From NCBI GenBank assembly GCA_041744735.1, contig JBGTKH010000214.1:1-11425 (forward strand): DNA of 11,425 nt. Direction: 5' to 3'. Positions 1 through 5,383 of the stretch are shown piece by piece. The DNA is from JBGTKH01 sp041744735 (GTDB lineage Bacteria; Planctomycetota; Planctomycetia; Pirellulales; Pirellulaceae). Below the pieces are notes generated by a model, which was given only the letters and a program-made list of their open reading frames with translations, had not been told where the DNA came from and searched no databases. The translations under genes were made by a program, and so were the position numbers. Position 1 is the first letter of the stretch. Each line of letters starts with the position of its first letter.

Positions 1-876
1 GTGCTCGACGTGCTGACCGACGGCCCGCGGGCCATCGCCGTGCGGTTGGAAACGGACGACGGCAAAACTCGCGAAGTGCGTTCAAAGGTGATTGTGGACG
101 CCACCGGCCAGCAAGCGCTGCTGGCCATTCGACTCGGCCTGCGCGACGAGAACCCGAAGCTGCGCAAGGCGGCCATCTGGGGTTACTACCGCGGCGCGCG
201 GCGCGACCCCGGTGAGAACGGCGGCGCCACAATCATCATGCAAACGCAGAGCAAGAACTCGTGGTTCTGGTACATCCCGCTATCCAACGACGTCACCAGC
301 ATCGGCGTCGTCGCCGACAACGATTATTTGCTGAAAAGTCGCGGCAAACCAGCCAGTGTGTTTGAAGACGAATTGGTCAATTGCCCCGGCTTGGTCGAAC
401 GGCTAATGAATGCCGAGCTCGTCAGCCGCTTCCGCATCGCCAAGGAATTCTCGTACACCACCAAGCAGCACGCGGGCGAAGGCTGGGTGCTGGTCGGCGA
501 TGCCTTCGGGTTCATCGACCCGATTTATTCGTCCGGCGTGTTCTTCGCGATGAAATCGGGCGAGTTGGCGGCCGACGCGATTATCGAAGGCTTTCAAACC
601 GGCGATTTATCGCCCGCCCAGCTCAGCAAATGGGCCGACGAGTTCAGCGGCGGCGTGCACCTGATTCGCAAGCTGGTCGAAGCCTACTACACCAACGAAT
701 TCAGCTTCGGCGCCTTCATGCGCGACTTCCCACATCACCGCGGCAATCTGACCGACCTGCTAATCGGCCGTATCTTCTACGATGGCGCGGGCCGCATCTT
801 CGACGACATGGACCCGCTGCTCGAGCAGGCCCGTGCGATGACCAGCGAGACCGAACCTGTCGAAGCCCGTGATTGA
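1..876 (+). CDS. FAD-dependent oxidoreductase, halogenase/geranylgeranyl-reductase type (5'-truncated)
   Basis: This is the C-terminal 291 residues of a flavoprotein; the N-terminal dinucleotide-binding GxGxxG region lies before the window, so the GTG at base 1 is probably not the true start. Visible hallmarks are the VIVDATG segment (D33-A34-T35-G36) and the second FAD-contacting motif VGDAFGFIDP (G166-D167-A168), followed by a YSSGVFFAMKSGELAADAI helix. A WFWYIPL stretch followed by SIGVV matches the substrate-domain strands of FAD-dependent halogenases and geranylgeranyl reductases. Such enzymes are cytoplasmic and use reduced or oxidised flavin to halogenate, hydroxylate or reduce lipid-like or aromatic substrates. 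Halogenases need a WxWxIP motif in the N-terminal part, which cannot be checked here, so halogenation is not claimed. The MFS gene follows after a 100-base gap. Family assignment is fairly sure; the substrate is unknown. Confidence 0.85.
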   Translation: MLDVLTDGPRAIAVRLETDDGKTREVRSKVIVDATGQQALLAIRLGLRDENPKLRKAAIWGYYRGARRDPGENGGATIIMQTQSKNSWFWYIPLSNDVTSIGVVADNDYLLKSRGKPASVFEDELVNCPGLVERLMNAELVSRFRIAKEFSYTTKQHAGEGWVLVGDAFGFIDPIYSSGVFFAMKSGELAADAIIEGFQTGDLSPAQLSKWADEFSGGVHLIRKLVEAYYTNEFSFGAFMRDFPHHRGNLTDLLIGRIFYDGAGRIFDDMDPLLEQARAMTSETEPVEARD

Positions 877-963
877 GCCCGCTCCCGAAATCCACTAGAT
901 TACCGCTTTCGTTGGCAGCCGGTCCCGCTGAATTGTCGAGCTGCACGCCTGCTGATTTTCACC

Positions 964-970
964 AAGGAAG
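964..970 (+). promoter_or_regulatory. Shine-Dalgarno-like site for the MFS gene
   Basis: AAGGAAG lies six bases before the ATG at 977. Most starts in this window lack such a site, so it helps to fix this start. The rest of the 100-base gap (877-976) shows no convincing terminator or promoter. Confidence 0.5.
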
Positions 971-976
971 ACAAAC

Positions 977-2476
977 ATGTCGAAGACTGCTGAAATCGGT
1001 TCACCCTCGCCGCTGACCTCGGTGCAGTGGCTGGTGTGCGTTATCGCCGCGATTGGCTTCGCCTTTGACATTTACGAGTTGCTGATGTTGCCGCTGATCG
1101 TGCGGCCCGCGTTGATGGAATTGGGCGGCATCGCTCCGGGTACTCCGGAGTTCGGGATGTGGGTCGGGCGATTGTTTTACATTCCAGCGTTCGCGGGCGG
1201 GATCTTTGGATTGCTGGGCGGATATTTGACCGATCGCTTGGGTCGGCGCCGCGTGTTGACCTGGAGCATTTTGTTATATGCGTTCTCGGCATTCTTCGCC
1301 GGCTTCTCGACGAATCTGTGGATGCTGCTGATCTTGCGTTGCACGACGTTCGTTGGCGTCTGTGTCGAGTTTGTGGCGGCCGTCGCGTGGCTGGCTGAAT
1401 TGTTTTCCGATCCACATCAGCGCGAGCGAGTGCTGGGTTACACACAGGCGTTCTCATCGGTCGGCGGATTATTGGTCGCCGTGGCGTTCGGCGTGTCGGA
1501 AGAAGTGAAGATGCACTTGCCCGCGGTGCCGGAGTGGTTGAGTTTCTTCGGCGGGAGCATCAAGGACCCGCATGCCGCTTGGCGCTATACGCTGATGTCG
1601 GGTTTGATTCCGGCGCTGCCGCTGATCATCATCCGGCCGTTCCTGCCCGAGTCGCCGACGTGGCAGGCAAAGAAAGATGCCGGCACGTTAAAGCGACCCA
1701 GCATTGCCGAACTGTTTGCGCCGAAACTGTTGAAGACCACGATCGTGACCACGATCATGTTCGCGTGCAGCTACGGCGCGGCATTCGGCGCGATCCAAAT
1801 GATTCCGCAAATCGTCCCCGGTTTGCCGGAAATCAAAGCGACGGTCGCCAAAGCCACGGCAGACAAGACCGACAAAGAGCAGGCAGGCATCACCAAGGGC
1901 ATCGAGAACAAGGCGGCCTCGAATTACACGAAAGTTCAAGAACTCGGCGGCTTGCTCGGCCGCCTCGTTCTGGCGCTACTGGTCGTGCGGATCGCCAGCC
2001 GCCGGCTGCTATTGCGTGTGTTTCAGATTCCCGGGTTGCTTTTCATGCCGCTGGTGTTTTTCATCGCGGCCACGCAGAATCCGGTGCTGTTTACAATCAA
2101 CTGGGGCTTTGACGCGGATCTTTACGTGATGCATTTCGGCGCGTGGCAAATTACGCTGCTGCACGCCGGCATCATGTTTGCCGGTTTTGTAACCGTGGCC
2201 CAGTTCAGCTTCTGGGGCAACTATCTGCCGCGCGTGTACCCGATCCACCTGCGCGGCACCGGCGAGAGTTTCGCGGCCAACATTGGCGGGCGCATGATCG
2301 GTACGTCGTTCGCTTGGGTCACCAGTACGTTGGCCGTTCAGTCGTTTGTCCCCGGCGATTCGGCCCCGGCCAAAGTCGCTTTCACGGCTGCTGCGGTGGC
2401 CCTGTTCGTGTACGCGGCAGGCACCATCGCCTGCTTTTTCCTTCCCGAACCAAGCGACGAGGAGCTTCCCGAATGA
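977..2476 (+). CDS. Major facilitator superfamily transporter
   Basis: This 499-residue inner-membrane protein has about twelve hydrophobic helices. It carries the MFS motif A between helices 2 and 3, GYLTDRLGRRR at residues 82-92, and a PESPTW motif at 224-229 like the PESPRW after helix 6 of sugar-porter and aromatic-acid:H+ symporter families. It should therefore be a proton- or gradient-driven carrier; the substrate cannot be read from sequence. An unusual feature is the polar, Lys/Ala/Glu-rich segment at about residues 279-325 after helix 7, which replaces a normally short loop and may be a small helical or coiled-coil extramembrane element. The start at 977 is supported by AAGGAAG six bases upstream. 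It follows the oxidoreductase by 100 bases and may be co-transcribed with it, but no functional link is shown. Confidence 0.93.
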   Translation: MSKTAEIGSPSPLTSVQWLVCVIAAIGFAFDIYELLMLPLIVRPALMELGGIAPGTPEFGMWVGRLFYIPAFAGGIFGLLGGYLTDRLGRRRVLTWSILLYAFSAFFAGFSTNLWMLLILRCTTFVGVCVEFVAAVAWLAELFSDPHQRERVLGYTQAFSSVGGLLVAVAFGVSEEVKMHLPAVPEWLSFFGGSIKDPHAAWRYTLMSGLIPALPLIIIRPFLPESPTWQAKKDAGTLKRPSIAELFAPKLLKTTIVTTIMFACSYGAAFGAIQMIPQIVPGLPEIKATVAKATADKTDKEQAGITKGIENKAASNYTKVQELGGLLGRLVLALLVVRIASRRLLLRVFQIPGLLFMPLVFFIAATQNPVLFTINWGFDADLYVMHFGAWQITLLHAGIMFAGFVTVAQFSFWGNYLPRVYPIHLRGTGESFAANIGGRMIGTSFAWVTSTLAVQSFVPGDSAPAKVAFTAAAVALFVYAAGTIACFFLPEPSDEELPE

Positions 2477-2488
2477 CGCTCACCCGCC

Positions 2489-2516
2489 TTGCATGAAAGT
2501 CGAAATTGCGTAAAAT
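2489..2516 (+). promoter_or_regulatory. Candidate sigma70-type promoter for rpsR
   Basis: TTGCAT at 2489-2494 and TAAAAT at 2511-2516 are separated by 16 bases and sit 78 bases before the rpsR start. Both boxes are one mismatch or two from the TTGACA/TATAAT consensus. They lie in an AT-richer patch just after the transporter stop codon. The site would give rpsR its own transcription, which fits a gene not joined to rpsF or ssb here. This is pattern recognition only, with no expression data. Confidence 0.45.
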
Positions 2517-2594
2517 CATGGGTCCGCGTTAGCGAGAATACCGACTTGCAGGCGGCTCACTTATTCGCATTACCCACGTTACGAATCGATAGCT

Positions 2595-2870
2595 ATGGCA
2601 AAATTTGGACCTCGACCCGTACGACCCCGCAAACGGACGAAACTGAAGGCCCGCGCCCCCAAGAAGGACCCGCGGTACGTGGACGGCCAGCGGCCGCGGC
2701 CGATGTATGTGGATTACAAGGACGTCGAGTTGCTGCGGAAGTTGATCAACCGGCACGGCAAGATTGTCAGCCGCCGCAAAACGGGCTGCTCGGCCGTCAG
2801 CCAACACGCGGTCAGTTCCGCCATCAAACGCGCCCGCTTCATGGCATTGCTGCCGTTCGTAACTGAGTGA
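2595..2870 (+). CDS. rpsR: 30S ribosomal protein bS18
   Basis: This 91-residue basic protein matches bacterial S18. The central VDYKDVELLRKLINRHGKIV segment (about residues 37-56), the following RRKTGCSA element and the C-terminal IKRARFMALLPFV block are diagnostic. It belongs to the platform of the small ribosomal subunit, where bS18 pairs with bS6 and binds 16S rRNA. The N-terminal 35 residues are a proline-, lysine- and arginine-rich extension, giving a protein longer than the roughly 75 residues of E. coli S18; this is probably extra rRNA-binding tail. It stands alone here, whereas many bacteria place it in rpsF-ssb-rpsR. Its neighbours are a transporter and a thioesterase. The ATG at 2595 has no strong Shine-Dalgarno site. 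An upstream promoter-like pair and a downstream hairpin suggest its own transcript. Confidence 0.97.
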   Translation: MAKFGPRPVRPRKRTKLKARAPKKDPRYVDGQRPRPMYVDYKDVELLRKLINRHGKIVSRRKTGCSAVSQHAVSSAIKRARFMALLPFVTE

Positions 2871-2895
2871 CGCCCGCCCGCCGTCGAACTGTCAC

Positions 2896-2934
2896 GCCTG
2901 CCCGTGTCTCGGATTCGCGGCAGGCTTTGTTTTG
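2896..2934 (+). terminator. Terminator-like hairpin after rpsR
   Basis: GCCTGCC (2896-2902) pairs perfectly with GGCAGGC (2919-2925) across a 16-base loop and is followed by a T-rich run, TTTGTTTT (2926-2933). It lies 26 bases after the rpsR stop. The GC-rich stem and T tract fit an intrinsic terminator, but the stem is short and the loop large. The tail ends seven bases before the next start codon, so it could also reduce read-through into the thioesterase gene. Confidence 0.45.
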
Positions 2935-2940
2935 CGCCGT

Positions 2941-3363
2941 ATGTCCACGCCGTACAAGACCACTCGCCGAGTTGAATTCCGCGACACCGACGCCGCGGGC
3001 ATCATGCACTTCTCCGCGTTCTTCACGTTCATGGAACAGGCCGAGCACGAACTGCTGCGGCACGCCGGCCTGAGCGTCGTGATGCGCGACGAGCTGGGCA
3101 CAATCAGTTGGCCGCGCGTGTCGGCCCATTGCGACTTTCGCGGCGCCGCCAAATTCGAAGACGTGCTGGAGATCGACGTCCGCATCGAGCGGCTGGGCAC
3201 GAAGAGCGTGACGTATGCGTTTCGCTTTCTCTTGGACGGCCAGGAAATCGCCACGGGCCGCATCACGTCGGTCTGCTGCCGCATCGAGAACCACGCCCCG
3301 CCGCGTTCGATCGAGATCCCGCAACAGTTCCGCGACAACCTGTTGCCGTTCGTCGAATCCTAA
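2941..3363 (+). CDS. Hotdog-fold acyl-CoA thioesterase, 4HBT family
   Basis: This 140-residue protein fits the 4-hydroxybenzoyl-CoA thioesterase family, which hydrolyses acyl- or aroyl-CoA thioesters in the cytoplasm. The N-terminal motif RVEFRDTDAAGIMHFSAFF contains the conserved Asp in the D-x-D-x-x-G-I signature. From the ATG at 2941 that Asp is residue 17, the position of the catalytic Asp of the Pseudomonas enzyme, and overall length also matches (about 141). The following FMEQAEHELLRHAG is the family's central helix. A TTG at 2932 could start the frame three codons earlier, but it lies in the T tract of the preceding hairpin and ATG is preferred. No Shine-Dalgarno site is visible. The natural substrate could be an aromatic CoA, 1,4-dihydroxy-2-naphthoyl-CoA or a fatty acyl-CoA; context does not decide. 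Confidence 0.9.
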   Translation: MSTPYKTTRRVEFRDTDAAGIMHFSAFFTFMEQAEHELLRHAGLSVVMRDELGTISWPRVSAHCDFRGAAKFEDVLEIDVRIERLGTKSVTYAFRFLLDGQEIATGRITSVCCRIENHAPPRSIEIPQQFRDNLLPFVES

Positions 3364-3384
3364 CGCGGCTTCGCCGCAACAAAC

Positions 3385-3440
3385 GTAGCCTGACTCTCCG
3401 AGTCGGGTGTCCTTCGGCCCGACTCGGAGAGTCAGGCTAC
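3385..3440. repeat. Perfect 23-bp inverted repeat (REP-like element)
   Basis: The arm at 3385-3407 is the exact reverse complement of the arm at 3418-3440, with a 10-base loop TGTCCTTCGG. Each arm also contains a smaller dyad, GACTC-TCC-GAGTC, so the element could fold as one long hairpin or as a cruciform of small hairpins. A further mini-palindrome, GCGGC-TTC-GCCGC (3365-3377), lies just before it. There is no T tract on either side, so simple intrinsic termination is unlikely. I recall similar 'CTGACTCTCCGAGTCGG' units as dispersed repeats in planctomycete genomes, but only one copy is present here. Confidence 0.85.
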
Positions 3441-3451
3441 AGGATGCTCGC

Positions 3452-4390
3452 ATGATACAAGACGCAATGCCCACCTATCTCGAAGATCTGACGATTCGCC
3501 TGACTACCGGCATCGCCGGTTTACCGGACGAAGTTCGTTCGCGTCATGCCGAATACTTGAAGGCGGCGCAGCGCGAGGACGGCGGCTTCGCGGGGCGCGA
3601 AGGGGAAAGCGACGTGTACTACACCAGCTTCGGCCTGCGCGGCATGGCGGTGCTCGGCGAATTGTACGGTCCGCCGGCCGAGAAAGCGGCGGAATATTTG
3701 AAGGCGCGGATGAGCGGGCGGGAATCGATCGTGGATTTTTTCTCGCTGATCTACAGCGCCTCGTTGCTCGACGTTTCGGCCGGCATCGACATCTTCAAAG
3801 ATGCCGTGGACGATTGGCGCGATGCAGTGGCGGGCCTTATGGAAAAGCTGCGCCGCGAAGACGGCGGCTACGCCAAAGGCACCGAGGGCACGGCCAGCAG
3901 CACGTACCACACGTTTCTGGTGCTGCTCTGCCTGCAGTTAATTCAGCGCGACGTGCCACGGCCGGATGAAATCGTGCGCTTCCTGCTCTCCCAGCGCAGC
4001 GACGAAGGTGGCTTCCGCGAAATCCGCGCCAGTAAACGGGCCGGCACCAATCCCACGGCCGCCGCGATCGCCGCGCTGCGCCTTCTCGACGCGCTGGACG
4101 CCGACACTGGCGAGAACACCATCGACTTCCTCTGCGACATGCAAACCGACGAAGGCGGCCTACGCGCCAACACGCGGATTCCGATCGCTGACCTATTGAG
4201 CACTTTTACCGGCGCGCTGACGCTGCTAGATTTGGGAGCGTTAAACGACATCGACACCGCCGCCGCGTTGCGCTTCGCCCAGTCGCTGGAACTGCCCCAC
4301 GGCGGTTTTCACGGCGCCGCGTGGGACCCGGCCTGCGATGTCGAGTACACGTTTTATGGACTCGGCTGTTTGGCGTTTCTTTCGGGATAA
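3452..4390 (+). CDS. Prenyltransferase/squalene-oxidase repeat protein (zinc ligands absent)
   Basis: From the ATG at 3452 this is a 312-residue all-helical protein, close to the size of protein prenyltransferase beta subunits. It has at least five repeats of the (Q/R)xxDGGF type: AAQREDGGF, RREDGGY, SQRSDEGGF, MQTDEGGL and ELPHGGF, each followed by a helix such as STYHTFLVLLCL or VEYTFYGLGCLAFL. The pattern predicts an alpha/alpha toroid as in geranylgeranyl- and farnesyltransferase beta subunits and in terpene cyclases. The Asp-x-Cys pair and the late His that bind catalytic zinc in protein prenyltransferases are not apparent: the segments read TNPTAAA and DVEYTFYG. No DxDD cyclase motif is seen. 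Activity is therefore uncertain. The frame stays open upstream to 3407, but that would read through the inverted repeat; ATG 3467 is an alternative start. Confidence 0.82.
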   Translation: MIQDAMPTYLEDLTIRLTTGIAGLPDEVRSRHAEYLKAAQREDGGFAGREGESDVYYTSFGLRGMAVLGELYGPPAEKAAEYLKARMSGRESIVDFFSLIYSASLLDVSAGIDIFKDAVDDWRDAVAGLMEKLRREDGGYAKGTEGTASSTYHTFLVLLCLQLIQRDVPRPDEIVRFLLSQRSDEGGFREIRASKRAGTNPTAAAIAALRLLDALDADTGENTIDFLCDMQTDEGGLRANTRIPIADLLSTFTGALTLLDLGALNDIDTAAALRFAQSLELPHGGFHGAAWDPACDVEYTFYGLGCLAFLSG

Positions 4391-4405
4391 GAAATGAATG
4401 GACCA

Positions 4406-4467
4406 GCAAAATCATGAAGGGCAAAATCATAGGCGTGTATTCATGATTTTGCCCTCCATCATTTTGC
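4406..4467. repeat. Near-perfect 25-bp inverted repeat with internal direct repeat
   Basis: The arms are 4406-4430 and 4443-4467, matching at 23 of 25 positions around a 12-base loop; the inner 13 bases (4418-4430 with 4443-4455) pair perfectly. Within each arm a GCAAAATCAT-like unit occurs twice, 15 bases apart (4406-4415 and 4421-4430), so the element is built from four copies of one short motif. It is AT-rich against GC-rich genes. A TTTTTC follows at 4475-4480, so it might also act as a bidirectional transcription stop between the repeat protein and the ABC operon. It probably belongs to a dispersed REP-like family. Confidence 0.8.
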
Positions 4468-4522
4468 AATCCTGTTTTTCTGATCGGCGAACTACTAAGC
4501 CCCGCACCGTCGAAATCCAATC

Positions 4523-5191
4523 ATGCCAGACCTGATCGTCAAACAAGTCACCAAGGAATTCCCCACGCGATCCGAGCCGTTGGTGGTGTTGCGCGGCGTG
4601 TCGCTCGAATTGTCCACAGGCGAAAACGTGGCGATCCTGGGGCCAAGTGGATCGGGTAAGAGCACGCTGCTACACGTGATCGGCACGCTCGATCAGCCGA
4701 CCTCCGGCACGGTCACACTGCGGGGCGAAAACCCATTCACGTTCGGCGAACCGCAACTGGCCACGTTCCGCAATCGCAACATCGGCTTCATCTTTCAAGA
4801 GCATCATCTGCTGCCGCAGCTTTCGGTGCTAGAAAATGTTTTGATCCCAACGCTGGCCGACGGCGGCCCGGACCAACAAAAAATCCAGCGGGCCCACGAA
4901 CTGATCGACCGCGTCGGCTTGTCCCCGCGCCTGGAACACCGCCCCGCGGAACTCTCCGGCGGCGAACGCCAGCGCGTGGCCGTGGCGCGGGCGCTGATTC
5001 AAAGCCCGGCCCTCCTGCTCGGCGACGAACCCACCGGCAGTCTCGACCGCACCAACGCCATGTCCGTCGGCAAACTGCTGCTAGAATTACAGCAGCAAGA
5101 GCAGACGATGTTGATCGTCGTCACCCACAGCACCGAACTCGCCGGCCTGCTGCAGCGCCGCATGGAAATCGACAACGGGCTACTGAAGTGA
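4523..5191 (+). CDS. ABC transporter ATP-binding protein, LolD/MacB family
   Basis: This 222-residue cytoplasmic ATPase has every ABC landmark: Walker A GPSGSGKST (residues 40-48), Q-loop Gln92 in FIFQEHHLLPQL, signature LSGGERQR (144-151), Walker B LLLGDE (164-169) with the catalytic Glu169, D-loop SLD (173-175) and H-loop His202. EPTGSLD, the short length and the FQEHHLLP segment place it in the LolD/MacB/FtsE group. These ATPases drive FtsX-type permeases that extract lipoproteins or expel substrates by mechanotransmission rather than classical transport. Its partner is almost certainly the large permease starting 192 bases downstream. The start at 4523 has no clear Shine-Dalgarno site. 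Its TGA overlaps a GTG (GTGA at 5188-5191) that opens the toxin-antitoxin remnant. LolD itself is possible, but the LolD/MacB subgroup cannot be resolved from sequence. Confidence 0.95.
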   Translation: MPDLIVKQVTKEFPTRSEPLVVLRGVSLELSTGENVAILGPSGSGKSTLLHVIGTLDQPTSGTVTLRGENPFTFGEPQLATFRNRNIGFIFQEHHLLPQLSVLENVLIPTLADGGPDQQKIQRAHELIDRVGLSPRLEHRPAELSGGERQRVAVARALIQSPALLLGDEPTGSLDRTNAMSVGKLLLELQQQEQTMLIVVTHSTELAGLLQRRMEIDNGLLK

Positions 5192-5349
5192 AAGTGCGTA
5201 AAACTATCGTTATGAAGTCAAAAGATTCTACTACTGACGCAGCCGAAGTAACGAGAAAGCTGAACGCTGTTTATGCGGACGAGCCATCGGTTATGGACCC
5301 TGTGCTCCTTGAAATGCAATGGTTGTCGCTGGAATCCGATTCGTGGTGA
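5188..5349 (+). pseudogene. Remnant of a MazE/PemI-like antitoxin gene
   Basis: An open frame of 53 codons runs from GTG 5188, overlapping the ABC ATPase stop as GTGA, to TGA 5347. Its C-terminal half, TRKLNAVYADEPSVMDPVLL followed by a terminal SW, resembles the toxin-binding tail of MazE/PemI-like antitoxins, which commonly read like 'LNxVYaeexSxlDPVLxxxQ...W'. Intact relatives are about 70-80 residues with an N-terminal DNA-binding domain of ribbon-helix-helix or similar type. Here the first 20 residues are short and do not form a recognisable one, so an internal or 5' deletion is likely. The DNA is AT-richer than its neighbours. The tail may still be translated by coupling. Identification rests on remembered family features and should be searched. 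ATG 5212 is an alternative start. Confidence 0.45.
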
Positions 5350-5369
5350 TCCAAGGCAACGAGATTTTA
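5346..5369 (+). pseudogene. Possible 5' stub of a PemK/MazF-like toxin gene
   Basis: GTG at 5346 overlaps the TGA of the antitoxin-like frame (GTGA), the usual coupling of antitoxin and toxin. It encodes VIQGNEIL, close to the opening of PemK/MazF toxins, which commonly begin like 'MIQxGEIWW'. Resemblance stops after about eight codons, and the large permease starts at 5384 in another frame, so nearly all of the toxin would be missing. This is a very short match and would mean little without the antitoxin-like frame directly before it. Confidence 0.3.
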
Positions 5370-5383
5370 CGGTCTAATCGTTT

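Noticed and set aside
2489..2866. A 125-codon + strand frame overlapping rpsR.
   Set aside because: It is the shifted frame of the unmistakable bS18 gene and covers its promoter region.
2932..2940. TTG at 2932 as the thioesterase start.
   Set aside because: ATG 2941 places the catalytic Asp at residue 17 as in the Pseudomonas enzyme, and 2932 lies in the T tract of the preceding hairpin.
3407..3451. An upstream start at 3407 for the prenyltransferase-like protein.
   Set aside because: It would translate half of the perfect inverted repeat; the protein-like sequence starts after 3452.
2839..3474. A 211-codon open frame on the - strand across the thioesterase gene and the inverted repeat.
   Set aside because: It is antisense to a clear 4HBT thioesterase and partly encodes the inverted repeat; high GC produces long antisense frames. 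No family features in its translation.
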